Source: Pinus tabuliformis
Lineage: Eukaryota > Streptophyta > Pinopsida > Pinales > Pinaceae
Length of the DNA: 64,000 nucleotides
Direction of reading: 5' to 3'
NCBI GenBank assembly: GCA_031772625.1
Contig: CM062815.1
Location: 921,732,582-921,796,581, forward strand
Shown here: piece by piece, positions 33,170 to 45,236 of the stretch
Layout: each line of letters starts with the position of its first letter
Numbering within the stretch: the stretch's first letter is position 1
Program-made: the position numbers and the translations under genes
The notes under the pieces: model-generated
Databases searched by the model: none
Told to the model about the DNA's origin: nothing
Seen by the model: only the letters and a program-made list of their open reading frames with translations

Positions 33170-34300
33170 TGTAAGGCTTCAATCGGTTACTATTTACTTT
33201 TCCTGGGAAGAGTTTGCAATTCAGTTTCACTAACTACACCACACCACCATCTGTGACTTCCTTAATAACATTCAATGCATTTGGAGTTTCCCTGGGAATT
33301 TATCAAACATGTTGTCATAGAACAACACCAAATCATTCACCTTAAAAGTGCGTAGCTTGATATGTCGATCGTGTCATGCTTTTTTGCGCTGCTTCTGTAC
33401 GTGGTGATGGAATCTTGCCAAAAACCATTCTTCTTCGAGTTCCTCCAGCTGCACGAGCCTCTCCTCTAGGGCTCCGTGGTCCATCAATACCTGTGAGCGC
33501 TACTATGTGCAGGCTAGGCATAATATACTCTATCGGCATTACGACTTCCACCCTATAGACTAACCTAGAAGGCGTTTGTCCCGTCAGTTTCTTGCATGTG
33601 GTCCTATAAGCCCATAATATTGCGGGGACGCGTAGGCCCCAATCACTTCGCTGCACATTACATACCTTGTTCAGTTCTTTGCACACCTTTTAAAGGCTTC
33701 CACGTGGATAACCGTTTGCGTGCTCATTCTTTCCACATTTTATCATTCCAATTTGAGGAGCCGGTCACGCATTTGCACCCCCAACACGTGCTTATTGATT
33801 GTACCTCCTATTGCAAAGTGTATGTGCATCCGCACAGGTTTTTTATCATATGCCTATGCCCACCTAGATAGATGCACGCATAGACTATCCATTGTATCTA
33901 TCCACCGACTGCCCTCTAGTTTTCTCAAACTGTGTGTGCATCATTCTCCTATAGGTGCACCACTCATTAAAGTTTCCTTTGTGCGTACCCCAACACCTTG
34001 CAGGTGTAGCGTGCAGTACCCAATTCAAGGCTTCAAATCATTGATTTTATGACACCTCCCTCTCAAATTGGTCCAGGAAAGCATCTACCTCTCCTAATCC
34101 ATCGTAAGTCGGTAAATCTCTCATTTCCGTTGATACGCATCGCAATGATATTTTCATCATGTTATAGTTCAATGTGGTTACCTCGTGTAACTGGTTCTTC
34201 CATCGCTCTATCTCCTCATCCAAATCTGAAGTACAGGAGATTTCACACTACCATGAAATTCATCCATTTGCAGTGGGATTTACCCAGTCTTGCTCTTGCA
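33170..34300 (-). pseudogene. Protease-RT linker fused by deletion to integrase C-terminal half, element E
   Basis: 34300-33720 corresponds to D at about 4070-3600, between protease and RT. It is followed directly at about 33700 by integrase sequence (A-N-G, then [21 protein letters not shown] at 33630-33560). Everything D has between about 3590 and 1940 (RT, RNase H, integrase zinc domain and first two Asp) is missing. Frameshifts follow near 33500. ORF3 is also absent: only about 165 bp separate this from the 3' LTR. Confidence 0.7.
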
Positions 34301-34303
34301 CGA

Positions 34304-34862
34304 TTATCTTGTAGATGCAGTCCAAATCATCATCACTTTCATAATCGCGCACTGGCTCAGTGTAGCACGATCCCTTAGCAGGGTCCAATGGTATACTACG
34401 TGCAGATACTTCTTTTCGAAAATCATCTTGTGCTTTTTAAGATTAGTCACCCCATTCATGTCAGTGGCCCAATCAATTCCTAAAAGCACGGGGTAGGGAT
34501 TGGTGTCGTCAACAATCTCTATCACTTCAAAGTCTGCTATCACGCTCGCTCCCTCAATATCCGCAATGATTCCCTACAATCACCCCATGGGTATTATCTT
34601 CTGTTGGTTCGCCATGCGTAGCTGAATAGGAAACCACTGCAGTGTAGGCCTCCCCATGTGATCCCATGTCTGCTTTGACAAAATGTTCGCATCCGACCCT
34701 AAATCCAAAATTACTTGGTCCATCTCATATTCTCCAATTTGCGCAGTTAGCCTCATCTCTCTCCCCATCCTTGTCTTATGCCTTCCAATCTTTCGGACTA
34801 CGCATGGTTCTCCTAGCACAGTCCCAACGCATCTGTTAATGAGTTACTGCAATCCTTTTACA
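34304..34862 (-). pseudogene. Protease region of element E
   Basis: Continues gag-pol past the F insertion. V-I-L-D-L-G-S-D-A-N near 34700 is the aspartic protease active site (D-L-G form); I-D-W-A-T-D-M-N-G near 34470 is the C-terminal part. Two open segments (34819-34580 and 34543-34304) are separated by a stop near 34577. It matches D at 4078-4500. Confidence 0.75.
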
Positions 34863-34867
34863 GCCTT
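34863..34867. repeat. Target-site duplication of F, left copy (GCCTT)
   Basis: Identical to 42418-42422. Confidence 0.88.
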
Positions 34868-36331
34868 TTATCCATGATCTTTTGTTTATAGATGTACTAA
34901 AGAATCACATGTACAAATTGTAGCTCAACCATAGAAATCTAATGTGCACATGAGAGAAGAAGAGGAAACACATAAAGCATGAGAAGAAGACAAAAAGCTT
35001 GATAACAGAGTTCATCTAACTTGGACTACGTCTCCAGGCCCTGCTCGATCAATGGGGAGGCCTTCATTCATTAAATGTCATGAAAAAGAAGAATACAATC
35101 ATCAGTTACAAAAAAGGAGTCTTATACCTCCATTCTGGAAAATGGCTGAAAAATGCAGAACTCATATGGAGAAATGGATAGCGCCATTGTATTCGTGGCG
35201 TCGAGAAGGGCTGAAACCATATAAAATTGATCAAATTTTGACAAAATGAATTTTCTCCTCTTCGACAAGCTCCTGCCTCGAACTTCATGCACGTTCCTCT
35301 CCCCCTTGCACTTTTCTTTTCTACGTGCATTGTGTTTTATAACATTTTTGTTACAAAGGCACTTAAAGCGGGGAGTCTGTTTGTTTATAATAGAAGTTTT
35401 TCTAATGAAAGGATCGGTGGGTGTGATGAATCCGACCATCTGACCTTTCTTCACAACAAATCCCTGAAAATAGCCTTTTTTCGTTTAAAACAATAATACA
35501 CGGAAACATTGAAAAATCCGATCGCAAAGCTTTAAAGCCGGAACTCAAATGATATCAAATCTTCCCTATTCTCCTATTGGCTCCACTATTATCGCAATTC
35601 ACAATGGCCCTGGGGTCTTTCCTTTGACTGTGTCGATTGCCAATTGCCGATCGCTGATATCGCCGATATGATCCTGACCGTTGATATGTTTTTTGATCTG
35701 ACAGCGGAGATCGCATGTCGCTATCGGCATATCACAATTGCTACGGCCCAGGGGTTCTTCCCTTATACCTTGGCATACGTCGACACTGATCGTTGACGCC
35801 GATATCGGTAATCGCAATGTCGCCTGGTCTGGGGTCCCAACATTGCATATAGCCTACCCCTGATTGCGATAAGTCGGAGATCGCTGATCGAGGGTTCCTT
35901 CCGCCTGGCCTTAAGTCCGCCCTTTGAACCCTTCCAATTGCAATTTTCCTTTATAAGGCTTTAAGCCCATTTTTAGAAGAAATGCCTCCTTTTTCAAAGG
36001 AACAAAGGAAAACTTCTTTTTGCAATAAATTCATCATCTGAAGTCCATTTTATCCCATTCAAGTTGCAGTAGATTCAAAATGAAAATATCTACACAATGG
36101 GACTATTTCCAGGAGCATCCTTGGACTTTCATTTTCCTCTATTTCTTGCAAGTCAACCCAGAACTTTTACTGCTTCTATCTCCTTCATTCAGACTCGGAT
36201 TGGAGGGTTGTTCGCACTATCGTAATCAAGGCGATGAGCACGTCGATCCGATGTCAAGATAATTGCCTTTCTGCCACTTTGAATTTTGATCCTTTTTCAT
36301 GCCCCTGGTGTCTTGAGATCCACCTGGATCA
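34868..36331 (-). repeat. 3' LTR of element F
   Basis: 1464 bp; direct copy of 41011-42417 with indels (about 57 bp longer). Rich in CGATATCG-like dyads between 35640 and 35890. Confidence 0.9.
35591..35900 (-). repeat. Iterated ATCGCAAT / GGCCCTGGGGT / CCGATATCG motifs in F 3' LTR
   Basis: ATCGCAAT or ATCACAAT at 35591, 35731 and 35811, each followed within 15-20 bp by a GGCCCTGGGGT-like block; GCCGAT dyads at 35646, 35662 and 35798. The region of 41680-41960 in the 5' LTR carries the same. Confidence 0.6.
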
Positions 36332-36344
36332 ATCCTCCCCATTG
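36332..36344 (-). other. Polypurine tract of element F
   Basis: CAATGGGGAGGAT on the minus strand directly before the LTR start TGATCC. Confidence 0.65.
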
Positions 36345-36381
36345 AGGAGATTTTGGACCGCCAAAAGCTTTATCAGTGAAT

Positions 36382-37632
36382 TGGCAAGTGAGGGAATTGT
36401 TCCCTCACTCTTTCCTTCTCCAGCCATTTTGCCTTGCTAGGGTGCATCCCCTTGAAGCCAACTCGATGATATTCCACATCTCCTCACCATGAAGTCCTAG
36501 TTCTTCTGTCAAGGATGATGTCTTCAGGTAACTCATCGAGATACTCTGGTGCAAAATCATCAACTATAGGAACTATGCCCACCTCCTCGGTGTCCATAAT
36601 CAATGGTGGCTCATACAGCTTTAAGTTCTCCACATTCACTACAGAGTACATCTGCATATATATCGGCAAATCGAGATGAAAGGCATTGTTTCCAATCTTC
36701 TCCAAAATGGTGAATGGACCATACCAGATTGGTCACAACTTCTTCCCTTCTCCCTTCATCCTATCCTTATTGATATGGAACCACACTTTTTTGCCCACTT
36801 GAAATTGATGGTCGACTCGGTGTTTTTCATGTCAAGCCTTGTAATGGGCTTGAATTTTCTCCAACTGCTCCTGTACTGCTTGGTGAATTAATTGGATCCG
36901 CTGAATGAACTGCTATGCTTTGTCCTTGTCATTATGTCCACTAGATTCATCTTCCCTTCCAAAGACCATATCAAAAGGATCCTTTGGCAGGGAACCAAAA
37001 CATGTCTCAAATGGTGAACACTGCGTAGATGAGTGCACTGCTTGGTTGTAGGAATGTTGCACATATGGAAGATGCTCATCCCATAACTTAGGATGTTTCC
37101 CACAATAGCCTTGTAACAAGTGTACCATGGTGCGGTTGACAACCTCTGTCTGTCCATCAGTTTGTGGATGAAATGCCGCGCTTCTTTTCAACTTGGTGTC
37201 CATCATCTTCCACAAGCTGGTCCAAAACTCTGTGAGAAAGCAAGAGTCCCAATCTGACACAATCGATGTGGGTAGCCCAAAACGAACCCAAACATGCTGA
37301 AAGAAAAGATAAGCAGTTTTCTCTACAGTGATCTGCTTTTTACAAGGCATTAAAATACACATCTTACTAAAATGGTCAACGACAACATACAAATAATCGT
37401 GACTTTTTCTTGAAAAAGGAAAACCTCCCATAAAGTCCATCGACACACTTTCCCATGGACGACTCGGAATAGGGAGTGGTATGTAGAGCCCAAGTTTTCT
37501 ATTAGAGGGCTTTGAAACAGAACACATCACACAACCCTTTACATAGCGAGTCACAATGTTCTTCATATGAGGCCAAAAACAAAATATTTGTACATGACAT
37601 AAAGTCTTTTTGACACCAAAGTGACCAGACAC
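36382..37632 (-). pseudogene. Integrase of element F with C-terminal extension
   Basis: 37632-36913: zinc-binding part (G-H-F-G, C-V-M-C) then core with Asp (S-M-D-F-M-G-G), Asp (V-S-D-W-D-S) and Glu (Q-T-E-V-V-N-R), so the DDE triad is complete. 36705-36484 and on to about 36382 carry the C-terminal region (E-K-I-G-N-N-A-F, then I-L-D-R-R-T-R-T-S, a stop, and H-P-S-K-A-K-W). The last part resembles the chromodomain-like tails of plant chromoviruses. Two frame breaks, near 36900 and 36484. Confidence 0.8.
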
Positions 37633-37655
37633 AAGAGAGGTGTGGGCCTCTCGAA

Positions 37656-39459
37656 TTACATGTACTCATTCCACTGTGGGAATGCACAATTTGCCAAGGT
37701 GATACAATAGTTTCCCCTACAAGTGATAGTTGTCCACCTATGAACCAGGGTTATTTTTTCATAAATCTCCTTAAAGTCATCATCGTTAGCATATTGTTCA
37801 ACATAACACTCAAAAGACAACGAAGCATTATGCAAAATAACAGAAGCAAAAATAGGAGGGTGAGATAGAATATTGGCCACTTTGTTGCTATTGCCCTTCT
37901 TATACTTTATTACCAGATGAAACTGTTGAAGAAAATCCATCCACCTGAAATGACGAGATTGTTGCAACTTGGTTTGTGACTGAAGGTACTGCAAGGGCTG
38001 ATGATTTGTATGGATGATGGTCTCCTTGTCTATTAGGTAGTGTTTCCACTTTTTCACACTTTGAACCAAGGCATAAAGCTCCTTGTCATAAGTGGGATAG
38101 TTTATCACAGCTTGAGAGAACTTCTCGGAATGGTAACATATCAGCTTCTTTTGCTGCATCAGTACAGCTCCCATGGCATATCCGCTAGCATCTATTTTGA
38201 TCTTGAATGACTATTGGAGATCTTCTAAGGCTAAGAATGGTGCGGTGTTGATCTTTTCCTTCAATGTTTCGAAGGACTTCTGCTGTTTTCCTCCCCATTG
38301 AAAGACCTGTTTCACACTTATCAATGTGTGCAAAGGTGCTACAATAACAGAGAAATTGGCAATAAATCTCCTCCAATACTGGACTGCACCTAAAAAGCTG
38401 TGAACCTCGGTTACACTAGTATGCCTAGGCCAATTTACAATTACTTCAACTTTAGAAGGATCAATTTTTAACTGCCCATGGCCAACAATATGACCTAGGT
38501 AAACCAAAGAGGTTTTCCGGAAATCACACTTTGACAATTTCACATAGAGTTTCTTTTTTTTTCAATACATCAAGCACTTTCTTCACATGACACACATGTT
38601 CATTCCAACCTTTAATAAAGACAAGGATATCATCTAGATATACAAGAACAAATTCATCAATGAAAGGCCTAAAGAGATCATTCATGACCCTCATAAAAGT
38701 GGCTAGAGCATTGCAAAGTCCGAATGGCATCACCATCCATTCGAACAACCCCTGTTTGGTATTGAAGGCAGTTTTCCACACATCTTGCTCTGCAATTCGG
38801 ACCTGGTGATAACCACTATGCAAATCCAATTTGGTGAAATATATATCATTCTTTAACTAATCTAATAAGTCATCAATGCATGGAAGAAGGTAACTATTTT
38901 TCACCGTGTTTTTGTTTAGTGCTCGGTAATCCACGCACATCCTCCATGTGCCATATTTCTTTGGCACTAAGACAATTGGTGAGCCACATGGAGAAGTGCT
39001 GGGCCTGATGACCCCTTTGTCCAGCAATTCCTACACCTGATTTTTTATTTCCTCCATCTCAATGGTCAACATCCTATACATGCCAATATTTGGTAAAGGA
39101 GCGTCATGCTGCAAATGGATCTCATGTTGGATTTCCCTCTGCGGAGGTAATCCTTTTGGTTCCTGAAACATCTCATCATAGTTAGAAATTAATTCACATA
39201 ATTCCTTTTTATGTTCCTGATCACAACCCTGGAATGAGTCGACTAATTTTGCCTCTTTTCCCCTTACAACCATAAGCATGCAACCCTTACTAGAATTCAC
39301 CAACCTTTTCATTTGTCCTGCACTTACAACACTGGCACTGATTTTAGTTTTATGAGCCCTTACAATATATTCTACCCCATCTTTTGTGATTTGGTATTTG
39401 TTTTCATGACAGAAGAAGATTGCCTTTTTATCATATAGATATGGACTCCATAACACCAT
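37656..39459 (-). pseudogene. Reverse transcriptase and RNase H of element F
   Basis: RT spans about 39100-38450 with [23 protein letters not shown] and the active site V-Y-L-D-D-I-L-V-F (about 38650). RNase H 38174-37656 has Y-D-K-E-L-Y-A-L-V and the T-N-H-Q-P-L region (usually T-D-H). Stops at 39033-39031 (TAG after N-Q-V, where Gln fits) and near 38860, and frameshifts near 38540 and 38200, break the frame. Confidence 0.8.
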
Positions 39460-39471
39460 GCCACAGATATC

Positions 39472-39936
39472 CTATGGTATCACATCAAGTTTTACCTCAT
39501 CCACTAACTTAGAAGAAATCACAAATTTAACCTTACACTGCTTAGTTACATTCAGTTTTGCTTTATCATGTATCCATCCAAGTGAGTAAGGTTTTGGATG
39601 TGGTGTAGTTTCCAAGCCTAGCTTCTTTACCAAGGACTCTAAAATTAAGTTTGCTTGGGATCCGGTATCAAATAGAGTTTCCACTTTTGTATGATTTATG
39701 ACAACTATAATATGAAATAGCTCAATTCTCTTTTGCTCATTAGGAAGAGACTCATCTATTGAACTAGTGCCTTCATGTGAGTCAGAATTAACATGAGGTG
39801 TAAGAGTACCTTTTTTTCCTGCTGCTGTGATTAATGATTCATCCCTCGAATCGGATCCAAGGTCTTGTTGCGCAGTTGCCATTGTCTTCTGCTTTCCTTT
39901 TCCTCCATACTTCTTTGGTCTCTTTTCTGGATGCAT
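39472..39936 (-). pseudogene. Protease of element F
   Basis: Aspartic protease with intact active site L-F-D-T-G-S-Q-A-N near 39670. It continues the gag frame after the knuckle and a Gly/Lys-rich linker. Ends at a TAG (39474-39472), after which the RT part follows almost at once. Confidence 0.75.
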
Positions 39937-39972
39937 TTTCCAACAGTGATCGTCATTATGACCTTCCTTTTT

Positions 39973-40797
39973 TCAGTGAGTGCAATAAGGCCTTTCTCCT
40001 TCTTCTTTCTTGGTTGATTCCATCTTCTTATCCTTTCCTTTCCATTTTGCTTTAGGTTTTCCATTGGGAGGTTTGAAAGGTGGTTTCTTGGAATGATCAT
40101 CTCTTTCATTTTTTCCCCTGTTCTCAAGATGAATTTCCTTCACACTGGCAGAGTCAATAGTAGTTGGTTCAAACAATAATAATGAATGCCTAATGTAACT
40201 ATGTAATGATCCAATATACTTAGTTACTACTTCAAGTGAATCAAGTGCAATACCCAAATTAAGTGATTGCTTTCTAAACTCCTCTGTAAAACTTTGAACA
40301 TCCTGACCTTTACCTTTCCTTAAGTACTGCCAATTCATTAATGCTTTTTGCTTGTAACCCAAGGGACAAAATTGTTCCTTTAACGTAGAAATGAAATTAG
40401 GCCATGAGGAGAAAACGTTAACCACATTCTTACTGCTTTGCAATTTTATCTCCCACCAGACGAGAGCGGTGCTGCTCAGCTGAAAAGAGGCCAGCTGAAT
40501 CTTTGCCTCATCCTCCACGATCTACTGAATCTTGCAGTAGATCTCAATCCGCCTAATCCAATTATTAAGATTTTCTGCATTACTTCCACCATTAAACATG
40601 GGGAGATCAAATTTGACATCTAATTTAAAGAAAGGTTTCTTAGATGCATCCCTTGAATTTCTATGATTATGGTGGTAAGAGGAAGAAGAACTCTCACTCG
40701 TGGAAGGAGAAGGAGGGGGTTCTTCTCCACCATTTCCATGTACTAAACCTTGTTCTTCTAGACTTCTGCCTTCTACTTTCTCTAGCCTTGAAATCAA
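39973..40797 (-). pseudogene. gag of element F
   Basis: From M-I-S-R-L-E-K-V-E-G (40797), a Ser-rich N-terminal linker leads to the capsid (F-D-L-P-M-F-N-G near 40610, W-E-I-K-L near 40440, L-R-K-G-K-G-Q-D-V-Q-S-F near 40310). An in-frame stop near 40522 splits it into two open segments, 40797-40522 and 40518-39973. A basic stretch follows, then a zinc knuckle (C-T-H, then G-H-N-D-D-H-C) whose second Cys is a TGA at 39973-39975. Typical Gag order for a chromovirus. Confidence 0.75.
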
Positions 40798-40991
40798 CTA
40801 ACCGACATTCTCTGCCATCGAATAGAAGGTTTTGCAGAAATTGCGCTCCTCTTTATGACGAGACTCTTCATTTGCCATGTTTCTCCTTCAATGTGCACGG
40901 CCCACTTCGAGATCCAAAGAATTTAGTTTCCCTTCACCTCTTCGGAGCCTGTTTCTTGTTAGCATACAAACATACAATTCAAATCTAAAAA

Positions 40992-41008
40992 GACCTGCTT
41001 TGATGCCA
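40992..41008 (-). other. Primer-binding site of F (initiator-Met type, diverged)
   Basis: Minus strand TGGCATCAAAGCAGGTC, two bases from the LTR. It resembles the usual initiator-tRNA-Met primer complement TGGTATCAGAGC with two changes. Confidence 0.55.
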
Positions 41009-41010
41009 TT

Positions 41011-42417
41011 TGATCCAAGATATTTTGCTTATAGATATATTAAATAATCACATGTAGAAATTGCAGCTCAACCATAGAAATCTAATGTGCACATGAGAGA
41101 AGAAGAAGAAACACATAAAGCATGAGAAGAAGATAAGAAGCTTGATAATGGAGTTTGTCCAACTTGGACTACATCTCTGGGCCCTGCTCGATCAATGGGG
41201 AGGCCTTCATTCATTAAATGGCATGAAAAAGAAGAATATAATCATCAGTTACAAAAAAAGAGTCTTATACCTCCATTCTGGAAAATGGTCAAAAAATGCA
41301 GAACTCAGATGGAGAAATGGATAGTGCCATTGCGTTCGTGGCATCGAGAAGGGTTGAAACCATATAATTTATCAAATTTTGACAAAATGAAATTTTGCCC
41401 CTCTTGCAAGCTCCTCCCCCCCTTGCACTTTTCTACGTGCATTGTGTTTTATAACATTTTTTGTTCCAAAGGTGCTTAAAACGAGGAGTCTGTTTGTCTA
41501 GAATAGAAGCTTTTCTAACGAAAGGATCGGCAGGCGCGATGAATCCGACCGTTCGACCTTTCTTCAAATCAAATCCCCAAAAATATCCTTTTTTCATTTA
41601 AAACAATAACACACGGAAACATTGAAAAATATATCCACAAAGCTTTAAAGTTGGAACTCAAATGATATCAAATCTACCCTATTCTCCTATCGGGTTTGCG
41701 CTTATCGCAAGTTGCAACGACCTTGGGGTCTTTCCTTTGACTGTGCCAATTGCCGATATCACCGATATGATCCTGACCGTTGATCTATTTTCCAATCTGA
41801 CGGCGGATATCGCACATCGCTATCGGCATATCGTAATCGCTATGGCCAAGGGGTTCTTCCCTTATACCTTGGCATACGCCGACACCGATATTAGCAATCG
41901 CAATGTCACCTTGTCTGGGGTCCCATCATCGCATATATCCTGCCCCTGATTGTGATAAGTCAGAGATCGCTGATTGGAGGTTCCTTCCGCCTGGCCTTAT
42001 GTCTTCCCTTTGAACCCTTTCGATTGTGATTTTCCTTTATAAGGGTTTAAGCCTATTTTTAGAAGAAATGCCTCCTTTTTCAAAGGAACAAAGGCAAACT
42101 TATTTTTGCGATAACTTCATCATTCGAAGTCTATTTTAGCCCATTCAAGTTGCAATAGGTTTAAAATGAAAAGATCTATGCAATGGGACTATTTCCAGGA
42201 GCATCCTTGGACTTTCATTTTCCTCTGTTTCCTACTAGTCAACCCAGAACTTTTACTGCTTCTATCTCCTTCATTTAGACTCGGACTGGAGCACCGTTTG
42301 CACCATTGGAATCAGGGCGACGAGCACTTCAATCTGATGTCAAGATAATTTCCTTTCTACCACTTTGAATTTTGATCCTTTTTCATTCCCCTGGTGTCTT
42401 AAGATCCACCTGGATCA
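41011..42417 (-). repeat. 5' LTR of element F
   Basis: 1407 bp, TGATCC to GGATCA on the + strand. Adjacent to the primer site. Confidence 0.9.
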
Positions 42418-42422
42418 GCCTT
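42418..42422. repeat. Target-site duplication of F, right copy (GCCTT)
   Basis: Identical to 34863-34867; gag of E resumes across it. Confidence 0.88.
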
Positions 42423-44137
42423 ACTGTCGCGCATTAGCTTCACACACGTTTCCAAGAACATTGTGAGCATCGACGGGTCCATTTCTGGTTCTGTTCTATC
42501 TTTTCTTCCTGAAGTGGAGTCATCAACGAAGCTCTTCTTAGCTTCCACAAAGGTTTCTCGAGCATGCTCCAAATCAAACTCCCCTTCTTTCGCCAGAGCT
42601 TTGCGAACCCAAGTACTTTCTTCAGGCTGTTTGCCTTTATCATCTCCTATCGTAATTCCACTTTGGAGCACAATATTTACATTTGGATCATCCTCGCGCG
42701 GCTCAGACCTCATCATTTGCAGGTTCTAAGTCGGGGGAGGTGGTAGCACTCCCTTGTCGCGTAGCCTAGTTATCAACATAGCACAATCCTCTGTCTCATG
42801 ATCAAACAAGGTACAATACAAACATGATGGATGCGTCGGATTTGTACAATCGCGAGCATAATGTATATGCCCTTCGCAATTTTAGCATATCAGTTGTCCG
42901 CGACATCACCTAGGTCCTCCTCCACCTCGGCCTCATCCGCACCCCTTGAATCTGGTTCGCGCCATCCCTTCTCCTTGGTCTAGGGGCCGTGCTTCGGCCT
43001 AAAACTTGTAGGTGGGAGTTATATCCATCATTAGCTCATAACTTCTACATGTGCACTCATCGTGTCCCACCGATCTACAGAAATTACAGAACAACTGTTG
43101 CGAGTTCTGCGTGTACTTTTGCAACAAATGGCAGTTGTCTGTAGCATGCTTTCCCCCTATTTGAAAAATCACGCACCACAGAGCAGGCGCCACGCTCAGT
43201 CCTGCTTGTGCTTTCGGTCTTAACAACATCAGTCCCCATCCCACAAGGTAATTCGCCAATACCAGGTAGTGGTCTTTATCATGGCCCTGACCTTTGCATT
43301 TCACACACCACACCTCTTCACGTGCTTCTGATTAGATTGTCCTATCTTGTTTCAGACTCTGCATCTCAAGGCATAAGTTTTTCAACTGCGTGTGGATCTG
43401 CTGAACTCCCAAGTTAGGATCCTGCATTGGGGTCTCATGCAGCCTCATTGCGATCTCTAAAGTGTCTGCTTGAGTTTTTAACCTTTGCTATGATAACACG
43501 TTCCTCAAATGCGGCGATAGTGATGCTACAAACCATTCACAGTACTGTCCATCTATCAAAGTCATGTTAGCTTCACGAATCATGCACTTCAGCCTCTGAT
43601 CTAGTGCCCAAGGAGTCCCACCTGGTAGCATTGTGATCTCTTTGAACCTAATGATCAACTGCACTTCTGACTTCGGCCTACTAAATTCATTAGCTAGCAC
43701 AAATTGGACAACCGTGATTCCCACATTTGGATTATCACTTGAGTGCTTGATGTACCAGGTCAATGTGTGATCCTACAGAGCGCTAACCAATGTCGCTTTC
43801 TTGGTATTATCATCTTTATCTCCCTACGCTTCCCATACGACTTTTACAACGGAACAAAATTGGTCTGGATCTTAATTTCCTACTCCCTTGAACACATGCA
43901 ACTTTATCAAGCTTGCCATCTTAAAACGCGGTGGTGGCGGAGGTGGTACGGGTGAATATGGAGGTGATGATGGTGAAAATGGTGGTGGTGTGGGTGGAGG
44001 TGGTATGCGTGGAATCCTTCGCCTTATCAAATGGATCGCACTTCGCGGAGATACCTTTGCGAGCTCTTCCTCATCCCCTTGTGGAGGTGAAATCTAGGGG
44101 CTAGTCTCTACTCCTGCACTTCCTTCGTTTCTATAAA
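42423..44137 (-). pseudogene. gag of element E (multi-zinc-knuckle type), interrupted by F
   Basis: The start codon corresponding to D's is ATA here (about 44137). A Pro-rich segment precedes M-A-S-L-I-K-L-H-V-F-K-G-V-G-N; the capsid runs to about 43330 (43763-43488 open). Zinc-knuckle-like units follow: C-V-K-C-K-G-Q-G-H near 43310, a degenerate one near 43180, and three good CX2CX4HX4C patterns, C-N-F-C-R-S-V-G-H near 43080, one near 42890 whose second residue is a stop, and C-L-Y-C-T-L-F-D-H near 42830. The C-terminal linker (42716 onward) is cut by F at 42417 and continues at 34862. Stops are mostly TAG. Confidence 0.75.
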
Positions 44138-44173
44138 TTCTCCCACTTCGCGTAGCCCCAAACATCAATGTAG

Positions 44174-44644
44174 CTACATAATCCTCTTTTCGCACAATAG
44201 AATTTTAATCGAAGTGTTTAGAGACTTTGTGTACTTACCTTGCGGTCCCTTGAGAAAGCATGGCTTTGCCTCGTTGTAGCTGACCGAAGTATCTACGGCG
44301 AACTCAGTAATGAATCCTCCTATAATACTATTGTGCCAGTGATCAACAGCGTGCACAATATTATCCTCCAATGCTTCCAATCTGTGCACCAAATTTGGGG
44401 TCCACACAATAGGTCTGTCGAGCTTCCACCATTATTGGCCATCTGCTAGCTTTGTGATCCACTCGTACAGATCAGTAGGGAAAGATGCGAAGAAAATCTA
44501 GTGGATCTCTATGTACAGGTAGCAATATAACCACTCTTCCTTCGATAGTCGTGGATTATTGTTCTCCTGTGCCACGAATTCATGAATTGTCCTGTCCAAC
44601 CACCCTTCAATCTCATTCTTAGTTGGATTTCAACAATGTGACAT
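44174..44644 (-). pseudogene. Leader uORF of element E, decayed
   Basis: 157 codons from ATG 44644 to TAG 44176-44174; same length, start and stop as 6329-6799 in D. The last 77 codons are open (I-V-W-T-P-N-L-V ... L-L-C-E-K-R-I-M). Upstream, three stops occur at places where D has sense codons, and D's stops fall where E has sense codons. A consensus splice donor GTAAGT lies at 44238-44233, at the same codon as in D. No known domain recognised. Confidence 0.6.
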
Positions 44645-44666
44645 TAGACATCTCTATGTAGATTTT

Positions 44667-44685
44667 GTTCCCGGCAATGGAACCA
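44667..44685 (-). other. Primer-binding site of E (tRNA-Glu type)
   Basis: GTTCCCGGCAATGGAACCA on the + strand lies two bases from the LTR and resembles the 3' end of plant tRNA-Glu, apart from one or two mismatches. The tRNA is named from general knowledge and needs checking against a tRNA set. Confidence 0.6.
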
Positions 44686-45236
44686 TTTTTTGGCTTGATG
44701 GGGCCTCACCCAGGTTCAAAGTTAATTAGCCAAACAAATCCCTGTACTACTGGACCATTCAGCAACAGCCCACGGAGCGCAGACTGAGGTATCACTCGAA
44801 TCAGTATGGGGGGATGCTGGAACCAAGTTTCTTCACCCTTGAGATGTTTGAGGGGTCATTTTAGTCCAACTGCGAATACCTTCATGCACTTTCCTGGCCT
44901 GCGAGGCCTTTGCACTTTGTTATATTTTCCTTCGTGCAGCCCTAATCAGGAGCTGAAGTGATTTCGCGCTGCTAAGGCAACGATCTATGCTCTTTTCGTA
45001 AGTTACAATGCAAATATTACTTATCTTCTTATAACTATTAATTAACTTCACGGAAATAGATACTTATATTATATTAACTTATTCAACATATTCATATAAG
45101 TTCATGCAACATATAAACAGTAAACTTGTAATTCATACCCAATATACTTCAATGCATAAAACATGAAAAAGACACATAGAATGATAAGAAACTTCTCTTT
45201 ATTAATTTCTCCATGGTTACAGACTCGACTCACCCT

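Larger units (their letters stand above)
34868..42417 (-). mobile_element. Element F: chromovirus-like gypsy retrotransposon inside E
   Basis: 7,550-bp minus-strand element with perfect GCCTT duplication. LTRs 34868-36331 and 41011-42417 are bounded by the TGATCC/GGATCA inverted ends (left outer end mutated). Own-strand order: primer site, gag (40797-39973), protease (39936-39472), RT and RNase H (39459-37656), integrase with C-terminal extension (37632-36382), polypurine tract. Catalytic residues are all present, with only scattered stops. The youngest layer of this stack. Confidence 0.9.
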
